Shown here: positions 36,334-44,591 of the stretch, piece after piece | How positions within the stretch are numbered: the stretch's first letter is position 1 | Layout of the letters: every line of letters begins with the position of its first letter | Position numbers and translations under genes: made by a program | The notes under the pieces: model-generated | Database searches by the model: none | What the model was told of the DNA's origin: nothing | Seen by the model: the letters and a program-made list of their open reading frames with translations, nothing else | From: CAYXLI01 sp964464925 | GTDB taxonomy: Bacteria; Acidobacteriota; Terriglobia; Bryobacterales; Bryobacteraceae | Direction of reading: 5' to 3' | NCBI GenBank assembly: GCA_964464925.1 | Contig: CAYXLI010000012.1 | Span: 1-64,000, forward strand | DNA: 64,000 nt

Positions 36334-37266
36334 TTAGTCGAAAAGATTTTCTGCCACCAGCCCGGCAGCCGCATGCTGCGTTTCGTTTTCGTGTCCGAAA
36401 CCGCTGATCCAGTGCACGCCGGATTCGGCACGAAACCAGGTGCGCTGCCGCTTTGCGTACTGGCGCGTTGCAGCCTGAGTGAGAGTGATCGCCTCGCCGT
36501 GCGTGATTCTGCCTTGAAGATACGCAAGCGCCTGCGCATATCCAATCGATTCCAGCGCCTTCGAGTCCGGCGGAAACCCCAGTTGCAGAATCCGGCGTAC
36601 TTCGTCCACGATGCCATCGGCGAACATGCGCTCGCAACGCTCGTTGAGGCGTTGTACGAGGAGTGCACGATCGGGGTTGAGGCCGACCTTTAATAGGTTG
36701 AATCCTTCGAGTTTTTCGCCGGGTGTGGAGAACACGGCTGTCATGCGCCGGCGGGAAAGTAGACAGACCTCCACCGCACGCAAAGTCTTATTCAAGTCGT
36801 TGGGATGGATTCTCTCCGCCGTGGCAGGATCGATCCTCCGGAGAATGCGGTGGAGCCGATCCTTCTTTTCCAGGAGGCGGCGCCGGAGTTCCTCATCCCG
36901 CGACGGACCGGGAGATAGCCCGTTCAACAAAGCACGCAGATAGAAGCCCGTGCCTCCGGCGATGATGGGGAGTTTTCCCCTTTGCGCGATCGCCTCCAGG
37001 ATGGGCTTTGCGGCGCGGCTGTACTCCCCTGCAGTGAAGATCTGATCCGGATCCAGAATGTCGATCAGGTGATGGGGGATGCCGCGGCGTTCAGCCGCGG
37101 GGACCTTGGCTGTCCCAATGTCGAGGTAGCGGTAAAGCTGCAGAGAATCGCAGTTGACGATCTCGCCTGAGAATTTCACGGCAAGATGAAGGGCCAAATC
37201 GCTTTTCCCTGAACCGGTCGGTCCGACGATGATCACCAGCGGCGCGCGAGACACTAGGGCCAGCAT
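36334..37266 (-). CDS. miaA: tRNA dimethylallyltransferase
   Basis: 310 residues from the ATG at 37266, the usual length; the longer frame adds 21 unconserved residues. It prenylates A37 of tRNAs reading UNN codons. The P-loop is VGPTGSGKSDLAL, followed by NCDSLQLYRYLDIGTAKVP, the IAGGTGFYLRALLNGL segment and an Arg-rich KRQRTWFR near the C-terminus. Confidence 0.95.
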   Translation of the reverse strand: MLALVSRAPLVIIVGPTGSGKSDLALHLAVKFSGEIVNCDSLQLYRYLDIGTAKVPAAERRGIPHHLIDILDPDQIFTAGEYSRAAKPILEAIAQRGKLPIIAGGTGFYLRALLNGLSPGPSRDEELRRRLLEKKDRLHRILRRIDPATAERIHPNDLNKTLRAVEVCLLSRRRMTAVFSTPGEKLEGFNLLKVGLNPDRALLVQRLNERCERMFADGIVDEVRRILQLGFPPDSKALESIGYAQALAYLQGRITHGEAITLTQAATRQYAKRQRTWFRAESGVHWISGFGHENETQHAAAGLVAENLFD

Positions 37267-37315
37267 ACCTTGCGAAATGGCAGAAACTCCGGGTACTGAT
37301 TCGGGTGTATCGCGT

Positions 37316-37387
37316 CTAATGGGTAGCACCGGTCACGGTACACCTTCACGGTGGCCGTAAGTGCAAATCCCGCCCTGTGAATGGGCG
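37316..37387. other. Possible structured RNA or tRNA-like remnant between miaA and a TPR gene
   Basis: Nested complementary segments occur in order: GGG (37321) with CCC (37369), GCAC (37326) with GTGC (37361), GGTCAC (37331) with GTGGCC (37351), and a separate CGCCC/GGGCG hairpin (37371-37387). CGTCTAATGGGTAG and CCTTCACGG also resemble the D arm and anticodon loop of a tRNA-Glu. An acceptor stem and a proper T arm are absent, so it is not a functional canonical tRNA. Strand and function are open. Confidence 0.3.
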
Positions 37388-37444
37388 TTATACTGGTAAC
37401 GAGGATCTCGACTGCCGCGTCCCTATCAGTCGTAAGCGACCCCC

Positions 37445-39484
37445 ATGATGCCTTCCAGCCTCTTCCGCCCCATCTGTCTGTCTCTTCTAGGAGTTGCCGC
37501 CGTTGCGGCCCAGACGCAGAACCAACCGAAACCGCAAGCCTCCAGCAAGGCGGATGCTTATTATCACTATTCTTTAGGACACGTGTACGCAGAGCTGGCT
37601 GGGGCGTACGGCGGAAAGAGTGAGTTCATCAACAAAGCCATTGAGAACTATCGGCTTGCGATGAAAGAGGATCCGGGTGCTTCTTTCCTGGCGGACGAGC
37701 TATCGGACCTTTATATTCAATCCGGGAAGCTCCGGGACGCTGTCCTTGAGGCAGAGGAGAGCCTGAAACAGAACCCGAAGGATACCAACGCAAGGCGTAT
37801 TCTGGGGCGGATCTATACCCGCATGATTGGCGGGCCACAGCAGAATGTAGACGAGAAGATGCTGGGGAAGGCGATCGAGCAATACCAGAAGATTGTGGAG
37901 CAGGATCCCACCGACTCCGATAGCTGGCTTACGCTCGGGCGGCTCGCGAAGATTGCTGGTAACTCCGTAGAGGCCGAAAAGGCCTATAAAAAGGTCCTTG
38001 AGTATGAGCCTGACAGTGAGGACGCCATGACCGGCCTCGCGATGGTCTATTCGGATCTCGGAAATACGAAAGCAGCTACGGAACTATTGCAGAAGCTTTC
38101 GCAAAAGAACCCGTCGGCGCGCACGTTGATGGCGCTTGGGGGGAGTTATGAGCAGCTTCGCGAGTATAACCTCGCTGCCGAGACGTATAAGAAGGCTCTG
38201 CAGGTCGCTCCGGGCAACCTGGATGTGAAGCGCTCCCTGGCCCAGAATCTGATGCTTTCGGACCAGTTGGACGAAGCTCTGAAGATTTATCAGGAAGTGG
38301 TCGCGGAAGATAAGAAGGACGTGGAGTCGTATATCCGGATGTCGCAGATCTACCGCCAGCAAAAGGACTTGGTGAAGGCGCGCGAAGCGTCCGTCAAGGC
38401 CGGCGAGATCGATCCGAATAATCTGGAAGTCCGGTATAACGAAGTAAACCTGCTGGAATCCGAAGGAAAAATCCCGACCGCGATTCAGATGCTGAAGGAC
38501 ATGCTTTCGGCCACGGCAAAGCGCACCTACACGGCCCGGGAGAAGACCAGCCGGGCAATGCTGCTGGAACGGCTGGGTTTCCTGTACCGATCAAACGATC
38601 AAACTGATGAAGCGGTACAGATACTCCGGCAGATTTCCGATGTCGACCCGGACCTCGGGTCGCGCGTCGCAGTTCAGGTCATCGACACCTACCGCCTTGG
38701 CCGCGATTACAAAAAGGCCGCGGAAGAAGCCGATGCCGCGATTAAGAAGTATCCCAATGACCGCGTAGTGCGCTCGATGCGCGCATCCCTCCTGGCTGAC
38801 GTGGGCCGGGGCGATGAGGCCGTCGCCGAAACCAAGAAACTGCTGGACGGCAAGGATGACCGGGAAACTTATATCTCGTTGGCGCAGGTCTACGAGAAGC
38901 TGAAGAACTTCACCGAAATGGCGAAGGCGATCGATGCCGCGGACAAGCTGTCGAAGACTAAGGAAGAGAAAGAAGCTGTCGCATTCATGCGCGGAGCGAT
39001 GTACGAGAAGCTCAAAAAGTTCGACCTGGCCGAGGCGGAGTTCCGCAAGGTGCTCGACGCGAATCCCACCAGCGCCGCTGCCCTCAATTACCTTGGGTAC
39101 ATGCTGGCGGATCGGGGCGTGCGGCTTCAAGAAGCGCAGCAGTTGATCAGCAAAGCTTTGGACAACGATCCGAATAATGGTGCGTATCTCGACAGCCTCG
39201 GCTGGGTTTACTACCGAATGGATAAACTGCCTGAAGCCGAAATGAATCTGCGGCGCGCGATGGAGCGCTACTCCAAGGATCCGACGGTCCACGATCACTT
39301 AGGCGACGTTCTTTTCAAGCAGGGCAAACTGAAGGAAGCCATCGCGCAATGGGAGACCTCGCTGAAGGAGTGGGATAACACTGCGCCGAGCGAGCACGAA
39401 CCCACAGAAGTCGCCAAGGTTCAAAAAAAGCTGGAAGGCGCGCGGGTACGTCTGGCAAGAGAGAGTCCGGCAGTCAAGCAGTAA
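37445..39484 (+). CDS. Large exported TPR protein
   Basis: 679 residues with a signal peptide ([20 protein letters not shown]), then about 14 tetratricopeptide units almost end to end (for example [28 protein letters not shown] and [14 protein letters not shown]). There is no catalytic domain, so it is probably a periplasmic or outer-membrane scaffold of the BepA/PilF type without the protease. A TATACT hexamer at 37389 may be its -10 box. It is followed 80 bases later by groES. Confidence 0.85.
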   Translation: MMPSSLFRPICLSLLGVAAVAAQTQNQPKPQASSKADAYYHYSLGHVYAELAGAYGGKSEFINKAIENYRLAMKEDPGASFLADELSDLYIQSGKLRDAVLEAEESLKQNPKDTNARRILGRIYTRMIGGPQQNVDEKMLGKAIEQYQKIVEQDPTDSDSWLTLGRLAKIAGNSVEAEKAYKKVLEYEPDSEDAMTGLAMVYSDLGNTKAATELLQKLSQKNPSARTLMALGGSYEQLREYNLAAETYKKALQVAPGNLDVKRSLAQNLMLSDQLDEALKIYQEVVAEDKKDVESYIRMSQIYRQQKDLVKAREASVKAGEIDPNNLEVRYNEVNLLESEGKIPTAIQMLKDMLSATAKRTYTAREKTSRAMLLERLGFLYRSNDQTDEAVQILRQISDVDPDLGSRVAVQVIDTYRLGRDYKKAAEEADAAIKKYPNDRVVRSMRASLLADVGRGDEAVAETKKLLDGKDDRETYISLAQVYEKLKNFTEMAKAIDAADKLSKTKEEKEAVAFMRGAMYEKLKKFDLAEAEFRKVLDANPTSAAALNYLGYMLADRGVRLQEAQQLISKALDNDPNNGAYLDSLGWVYYRMDKLPEAEMNLRRAMERYSKDPTVHDHLGDVLFKQGKLKEAIAQWETSLKEWDNTAPSEHEPTEVAKVQKKLEGARVRLARESPAVKQ

Positions 39485-39564
39485 ACGGGAGTGCTATACT
39501 GACCTCGGCGCAGCACTACAGCTACGCTCTGACTCCAATTCTCTTTGTAAAGGATCTTCGCTCC

Positions 39565-39852
39565 ATGGCAATTCGTCCGCTGCATGACCGCATAATCGTC
39601 AGACGTTTGGAAGAGCAGGAAGGCCGGATGGGCAGCATTATCATTCCGGATTCAGCGAAAGAGAAGCCTCAGCAGGCTGAGGTGATCAGTGTCGGCAAGG
39701 GCCGCCTCTCGCAGAGTGGAGAGCGCATGTCTCCCGACGTGAAGGCAGGCGACCGGATCCTGTTCGGCAAATATTCGGGTTCAGAAGTGAAGGTAGAAGG
39801 CACCGATTACCTCATCCTCCGCGAAGACGAGATCCTCGGCGTACTCGAATAG
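39565..39852 (+). CDS. groES: GroES co-chaperonin, without adjacent groEL
   Basis: 95 residues, standard length. [38 protein letters not shown] and [14 protein letters not shown] are diagnostic. The mobile loop reads RMGSIIIP where most have GGI(V/I)LP. It caps GroEL in the cytoplasm, but no groEL follows, so the chaperonin subunit must lie elsewhere. The leader has TATACT at 39495 and an inverted repeat AGTGCT...AGCACT (39490-39517), the reverse arrangement of a CIRCE element. Confidence 0.95.
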   Translation: MAIRPLHDRIIVRRLEEQEGRMGSIIIPDSAKEKPQQAEVISVGKGRLSQSGERMSPDVKAGDRILFGKYSGSEVKVEGTDYLILREDEILGVLE

Positions 39853-39909
39853 CCCGCTTTTTTTGCTACTCTAAAAGTTACCCCAACCGTCAGGAGTTTG
39901 GTTACAAAT

Positions 39910-40410
39910 ATGTTCCGTATCACCCTTTTGCTTCTTGCTACACTTGTGCCCGCCGCCGCGCAGATCAAGGTCGCGGTAATCAATGTGCAGAACGCGATTC
40001 TCGACACTGCAGAGATTAAGAAGGCGCAAAGCGAATTGGAAGCCAAGTACAAGCCCCGGCAGCAGAAGCTGGAGGTCTTGAACAGAGAATTGAGCGATCT
40101 CCAGAACCGGCTGCAGGGCAATGCCGGGAAGTTGACCCCAAGCGCAGAGGCTGATCTGCAGATCACCGGTCAGCGAAAGCAGAAGGAAGCCCAGCGCATT
40201 GCGGAAGACCTGCAGGCTGACGTCGATCGCGATCGCAACGATATTCTGGCAAAGTCGGGCAACCGTATGCAGGATGTGGTGAAGAAGCTGGCCGAAGAGA
40301 AGGGGTATGACGTCGTGCTGGACCAGGCACAGACCCTGTATATCAAACCCGCGCTGGACATCACGAAAGAAGCAACCGCGGCCTACGACAAAGCGTATCC
40401 CGCAAAGTAA
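39910..40410 (+). CDS. OmpH/Skp-family periplasmic chaperone-like protein
   Basis: 166 residues from the ATG at 39910, with a signal peptide (LLLLATLVPAAAQ); a TTG four codons upstream is possible. The mature chain is Skp-like: IKVAVINVQNAILDTAEIKKA, then long charged helices (QKLEVLNRELSDLQNRLQ) and YDVVLDQAQTLYIKPALDIT. Skp trimers hold unfolded outer-membrane proteins. It lies downstream of groES, but the chaperone theme may be chance. Confidence 0.87.
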   Translation: MFRITLLLLATLVPAAAQIKVAVINVQNAILDTAEIKKAQSELEAKYKPRQQKLEVLNRELSDLQNRLQGNAGKLTPSAEADLQITGQRKQKEAQRIAEDLQADVDRDRNDILAKSGNRMQDVVKKLAEEKGYDVVLDQAQTLYIKPALDITKEATAAYDKAYPAK

Positions 40411-40420
40411 GGACGATCGT

Positions 40421-40449
40421 CCGCTCGCCGGCATGTGACCGGCGAGCGG
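40421..40449. terminator. Hairpin between convergent skp-like and dehydratase genes
   Basis: CCGCTCGCCGG and CCGGCGAGCGG form a perfect 11-bp stem with a seven-base loop in the 49-base gap between convergent genes. Flanking T runs are poor, but the placement suits a shared terminator. Confidence 0.55.
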
Positions 40450-40459
40450 ATTCCCTGCC

Positions 40460-42235
40460 TCAGTGCGAGTGCCTCGGCACTACCCGCCGCACGTTCCGGT
40501 ATTTCACCGCAAAATCGAAGCAAGCGCCCGTGTCCAACTGGCCAACGTGAGCCCGGTAAAGTTCCTGCCAGGGCGAATCGTTTTTCAGTTCGGTATTGGC
40601 CAGGGATTGCCTTCTTTGCAGAATCTCCTCTTCGCTGATCAGAACATCCACCCGCCGCTGCTTGAGGTCCACGCGAACCTTGTCTCCGGTCTTCAGAATT
40701 GCGAGATTGCCGCCGGCTGCCGATTCCGGCGACGCGTGCAGGATCGACGGGCTGTCCGATGTTCCGCTCTGGCGGCCATCTCCCAGGCACGGCAACATCC
40801 GGATTCCCTCCTTCACAACGTAGTCGGGCGGGGTCATATTCACGACCTCTGCCGAACCTGGATACGCCACGGGACCCGCCCCGCGAATCACGAGCATGCA
40901 GGTGTCGTCCACCGCGAGCGAGGGATCGTTGATGCGGTGGCGGTAATCCTCGGGGCCGTCGAACACGACAACACGCGAAGTGAACCGCTCCTCCTCGCCC
41001 GGAACGCTGAGATAGCGCTTCCGGAACTCCGGACTAATCACGGAGGTCTTCATAACAGCCGAGCTGAACAGATTTCCAGAGACGACCAGGAAGCCGGCAT
41101 CCTCCATCAGCGGAGCATCGCAGCTACGGATGACGTCGGGATCGAGACTGCGGCGTCCCGAGCAATTCTCTCCCATGGTCTTGCCGTTAACTGTCAACGC
41201 ATCGCGGTGGATCTTGCCAGCCGCCAGCAGTTCGCCAACAATCGCCGGAACACCTCCCGCCCGGTGATAGGCTTCTCCCAAATACTTGCCTGCCGGTTGG
41301 ATATTCGCGAGAAGCGGAATGCGATGTCCCACCGTTTCCCAGTCCTGCACTGTCAGTTCGACACCGATGTGCCGGGCGATCGCGATCAGGTGCGGAACAC
41401 AGTTCGTGGATCCGCCGATGGCGGAGTTCACCACGATCGCATTTTCGAACGCTTCCCGAGTGAGAATGCGCTCCGGCGTCAAATCCTCCTTCACCATTTC
41501 GACGATCCGCTTCCCAGTGGCGTAGGCCATCTTCGCACGTTCGCCGTAAGGGGCTGGAATGCTGCCGCACCCGGGCAAGGACATACCCAACGCCTCGGCG
41601 AGTGAGTTCATCGACAGCGCAGTTCCCATCGTGTTGCAGTGGCCCGGGCTGGGAGCAGAATCGCAGACGGTCTCGATCAGTTCCGATCCGTCAATCTCCC
41701 CGGCCGCCAGTTGCCGGCGCGCTTCCCACAAGGCCATGCCGGAACCGGCCAGTTTGCCCTTATGATAGCCGTCCAACATGGGTCCGCCGGAAAGCACAAT
41801 AGCGGGAATATTCACTGTTGCCGCAGCCATCAGCGATGCCGGCGTGGTCTTATCGCAGCCGGTCGTCAGAACCACTCCATCGAGCGGATATCCGGCCAGC
41901 ACTTCAACCAGACATAGATACGCCAGATTGCGGTCGAGAGCGGCCGTGGGGCGGCGGCAGCTCTCCTGCAATGGATGTACGGGGAATTCAAATGGGATGC
42001 CGCCGGCATCGCGGATGCCGTCTCTGATTCGTTTGGCCAGTTCGAGATGATGCCGGTTGCAGGGCGTCAGGTCGTTTCCGGTTTGAGCAATGCCGATCAC
42101 CGGCTTGCCGGACTGCAGCTCCTGGCGTGTGATTCCATAGTTGTTGAAGCGTTCCAGGTAGACTGCGGTCTCACCTGGTTCTGCCGGATCGTTGAACCAG
42201 ATCGCACTTCGCAAGGGTTTGTTAACGTTACTCAT
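40460..42235 (-). CDS. IlvD/Edd-family dehydratase, probably for a sugar acid
   Basis: 591 residues. Iron-sulfur dehydratase signatures are present: TGNDLTPCNRHH, LTTGCDKTTPASLMAA and SPGHCNTMGTALSMN give the cluster cysteines, then GCGSIPAP. Family members are dihydroxyacid dehydratase (IlvD), 6-phosphogluconate dehydratase (Edd) and aldonate dehydratases. The N-terminus (LRSAIWFNDPAEPGETAVYLERF) resembles the aldonate group more than IlvD. No branched-chain amino acid gene is nearby. The family is certain, the substrate inferred. Confidence 0.85.
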   Translation of the reverse strand: MSNVNKPLRSAIWFNDPAEPGETAVYLERFNNYGITRQELQSGKPVIGIAQTGNDLTPCNRHHLELAKRIRDGIRDAGGIPFEFPVHPLQESCRRPTAALDRNLAYLCLVEVLAGYPLDGVVLTTGCDKTTPASLMAAATVNIPAIVLSGGPMLDGYHKGKLAGSGMALWEARRQLAAGEIDGSELIETVCDSAPSPGHCNTMGTALSMNSLAEALGMSLPGCGSIPAPYGERAKMAYATGKRIVEMVKEDLTPERILTREAFENAIVVNSAIGGSTNCVPHLIAIARHIGVELTVQDWETVGHRIPLLANIQPAGKYLGEAYHRAGGVPAIVGELLAAGKIHRDALTVNGKTMGENCSGRRSLDPDVIRSCDAPLMEDAGFLVVSGNLFSSAVMKTSVISPEFRKRYLSVPGEEERFTSRVVVFDGPEDYRHRINDPSLAVDDTCMLVIRGAGPVAYPGSAEVVNMTPPDYVVKEGIRMLPCLGDGRQSGTSDSPSILHASPESAAGGNLAILKTGDKVRVDLKQRRVDVLISEEEILQRRQSLANTELKNDSPWQELYRAHVGQLDTGACFDFAVKYRNVRRVVPRHSH

Positions 42236-42306
42236 GTCTCCTCGTGTATCTTGTCATGTTCGCGTCACCGGCTGCGGATATCGGAACTTTTCCTTAAACT
42301 GAAATC

Positions 42307-42759
42307 ATGGCGAGTTACCTGGAAGGTTACGGTGCGGGTGTGGAACGCCGTTTGAAGTTGTACCGCTGGTCTGCCGTTGCGCTGGTCGCCACAATCATTA
42401 TCGGAATCGTTCTCTACTTTCAATTTCGGGATTACTCCGAACAGCAGAGGGTGAAGCAGTTCATCGCGAGCCTGCAGAACACGGACTATAAGGGAGCCTA
42501 TGCGTTCTGGGGCTGCACCGAAGCGCACCCGTGTCCGCAATATTCGTTCGAGAAATTCATGGAGGACTGGGGGCCAAAGAGTCCGCACGCGAACATCCAG
42601 CAGGCAAAACTGGCCACGAAGAAGTCCTGCACCAACGGCGTCATTCAGTTTTTAGAGTTCCCTGGACAGGAAGAGGTTCAGCTTTGGGTCGAGCGCAAGG
42701 ACAAAACCATCGGGTTTGCGCCGTGGCCGGTGTGCAACCCTAGAATGCAAGTCCCATGA
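42307..42759 (+). CDS. Single-pass membrane protein of unknown function
   Basis: 150 residues. A short cytoplasmic N-terminus and one transmembrane helix (WSAVALVATIIIGIVLYF) precede an extracytoplasmic domain with four cysteines (WGCTEAHPCPQY, KSCTNG, WPVCNP), likely two disulfides. The fold recalls small NTF2-like domains (QFIASLQNTDYKGAYAFWG), which is a guess. The stop overlaps the next start as ATGA, so it is coupled to the esterase gene. Confidence 0.65.
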   Translation: MASYLEGYGAGVERRLKLYRWSAVALVATIIIGIVLYFQFRDYSEQQRVKQFIASLQNTDYKGAYAFWGCTEAHPCPQYSFEKFMEDWGPKSPHANIQQAKLATKKSCTNGVIQFLEFPGQEEVQLWVERKDKTIGFAPWPVCNPRMQVP

Positions 42760-43565
42760 AGTTCAGTATTCTCCTTATGGCGGCAGCGCTCTCGCTGAAC
42801 GCGGAAGTTCGCAAGGATATCGAATTTGCCCGCGCCGGCGAGGAATCGCTGAAACTCGACGCATCCATACCGGAAGGGCCCGGACCCTTTCCCGCTGCCA
42901 TCATCGTACACGGCGGCGGATTCGTCCGCGGTGACAGGCAAACCTATGTGCCGCCACTGTTTGCGCCGGTTTCCCAGGCAGGGTATGCGTGGTTCTCGAT
43001 CGATTACCGTCTGGCGCCGAAATACCGGTTTCCCGCCGGTCCGGAAGACGTGGAGCGCGCCATCGAATACGTTTTCGCCCATGCGCGCGAGTATAAGGTG
43101 GATCCGAAACGCATTGTGCTGATCGGGGAATCCGCCGGCGCTTCGATCAATTCGTATGTCGGGTTCCGGTCGAACAAACTTGCCGGGCTGGTCTTCCTCT
43201 ATGGCGTTCACGACTGGATCACGCGGTACGGCGGGGCGCCGGCGCTCTCCGACAATGCACAGCAGTTCTTCGGAGTGAAGCAGGTGAATGCGGAATCGGC
43301 CCCTTTGCTGGCCCGTGCGTCGGGCATTGTGCACGCGAAGCAGGACGCGCCGCCGGTCCTCTGTATCCACGGCACGGCGGACGAGCAGGTGCCCTACTCG
43401 CAGTCGGTGCAGCTTCGGGATCATCTGCAGGCAATCGGTGTCCGCTGTGATTTCTATACCGTGGAGGGCGGAGGACACGGGATGGGCGGCTGGGAGAAGG
43501 ATCCCAAGCTGCAGGGCTGGAAGCCCGCGCTGATCGATTGGCTTCGAAATATTGCAGCGAGATAA
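42756..43565 (+). CDS. Secreted alpha/beta hydrolase (esterase, BD-FAE/HSL type)
   Basis: 269 residues with a short signal peptide (LLMAAALSLNAEV). The oxyanion motif is VHGGGFVRGD, the nucleophile elbow LIGESAGASIN, the Asp in HGTADEQVPYS and the catalytic His in VEGGGHGMGGW. The HGGG motif is typical of carboxylesterases acting on acetylated sugars or feruloyl esters. It is translationally coupled to the single-pass protein upstream. Confidence 0.9.
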   Translation: MKFSILLMAAALSLNAEVRKDIEFARAGEESLKLDASIPEGPGPFPAAIIVHGGGFVRGDRQTYVPPLFAPVSQAGYAWFSIDYRLAPKYRFPAGPEDVERAIEYVFAHAREYKVDPKRIVLIGESAGASINSYVGFRSNKLAGLVFLYGVHDWITRYGGAPALSDNAQQFFGVKQVNAESAPLLARASGIVHAKQDAPPVLCIHGTADEQVPYSQSVQLRDHLQAIGVRCDFYTVEGGGHGMGGWEKDPKLQGWKPALIDWLRNIAAR

Positions 43566-43575
43566 TGTCCTTTCC

Positions 43576-43968
43576 ATGTCCAATACGATCGATCAATATC
43601 GCGATGCGAAGAACACGTACCTGAAGCTTCGCAACCAGGCAAAGAAGGAACTGCTGGCCCGCTTTCACGCCCTGGGTAACGAGATCCTGCAGTTGCAGCG
43701 GGAATTGCTGGAAGACTTTGGGGAGAAGGTCGCTATTCCCAGCAAGCCAAAGAAGGGGAAGGCCGTCACGCCGAAACCGGTGCCGGCCGCGGCGCCTGCT
43801 GCTGCTCCCCCTGCTCCTCCTTCGCCGAAAGTGAGCGCATTGCAGAAACAGTTAGAGAAACAGAAGAAGAAGCTTGCGGACACACAGGCGGCCGGTAAGC
43901 CGACGAAGACGATCGAAGACCGGATCTACGAGATCGAAGACGAAATCCGTCTCTCCGCCGAAGCTTAG
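43576..43968 (+). CDS. Coiled-coil protein with Pro/Ala-rich linker
   Basis: 130 residues from the ATG at 43576. Residues 1-48 and 80-128 are charged helices with heptad character (LLARFHALGNEILQLQREL, VSALQKQLEKQKKKLADTQ), joined by a low-complexity linker rich in Lys, Pro and Ala (KPVPAAAPAAAPPAPP). There is no signal peptide and no known domain. The organisation suggests a cytoplasmic tether or nucleoid- or ribosome-associated protein, but that is speculation. Confidence 0.6.
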   Translation: MSNTIDQYRDAKNTYLKLRNQAKKELLARFHALGNEILQLQRELLEDFGEKVAIPSKPKKGKAVTPKPVPAAAPAAAPPAPPSPKVSALQKQLEKQKKKLADTQAAGKPTKTIEDRIYEIEDEIRLSAEA

Positions 43969-44591
43969 TGACAGCCACGGCAAGTGAATTGCCTGCCGTG
44001 GCACACCTGGCAGCTCTGTCTGTCGAGATTGGCCTTCCCGGAGTTGTGAAAATCCAGCCACTTATTATCGTGGCTGGCGGGCATCAGATTCGCATCTTTT
44101 GCGTGGCACGTCTCGCACGAAAACGGTGGGTCGATTTTGTTGTGACACACCAGGCAGCCCGCCATCTGCGGCAACGCCGCCGCGGTTACGGCCGTTGATT
44201 CGTGCATACCCCGATGGCACGCCTCGCACGCATTCGCCGTGTTCAGGTGCGCGCGCACATCCGGTGCAATTCTGGGAGAGAGATACGTCTTCTTGTCGAT
44301 CGCGGCAGCTATGACAGGAGCTACGTTCCCCATCGCTAGGTGTTGTTTGTGGCTGAACTTTGCCACATGCGATGGAATACGAACCGGCGAGTAGGCGGGA
44401 ATGCCCTGCGTATGGCATCCCGAGCAGACCTTACTGTCGGGCAGCAGATGGTCGCCCACCTTCGTGCTGGTAGATGCGGCTGCATGGCACGTGGTGCACT
44501 GCAGCTTCATCTTCAGGTGCAGCTGATGGGAAAAGGCGGCCGCTTGGACGGCGGCCACCGCAAACACGAACGAAACGCAGAATCGAATCAC
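43965..44591 (-). CDS. Seven-heme periplasmic c-type cytochrome
   Basis: 208 residues from a GTG at 44591 that overlaps the upstream TGA as GTGA; longer frames would run through that gene. The signal peptide is FCVSFVFAVAAVQAAAF. Seven CXXCH sites are seen (C32, C56, C122, C146, C159, C194, C204), the last His being the terminal residue. FSHQLHLKM and FSHKQHLAMG supply likely distal His ligands, as in cytochrome c3/c7 proteins. The heme density is about one per 30 residues. It probably takes electrons from the dehydrogenase encoded just upstream. Confidence 0.88.
   Translation of the reverse strand: MIRFCVSFVFAVAAVQAAAFSHQLHLKMKLQCTTCHAAASTSTKVGDHLLPDSKVCSGCHTQGIPAYSPVRIPSHVAKFSHKQHLAMGNVAPVIAAAIDKKTYLSPRIAPDVRAHLNTANACEACHRGMHESTAVTAAALPQMAGCLVCHNKIDPPFSCETCHAKDANLMPASHDNKWLDFHNSGKANLDRQSCQVCHGRQFTCRGCH

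Noticed and set aside
37316..37387. A functional tRNA-Glu or selenocysteine tRNA
   Set aside because: No seven- or eight-base acceptor stem and no T arm can be formed, and the central loop is too long. It is kept only as a structured element.
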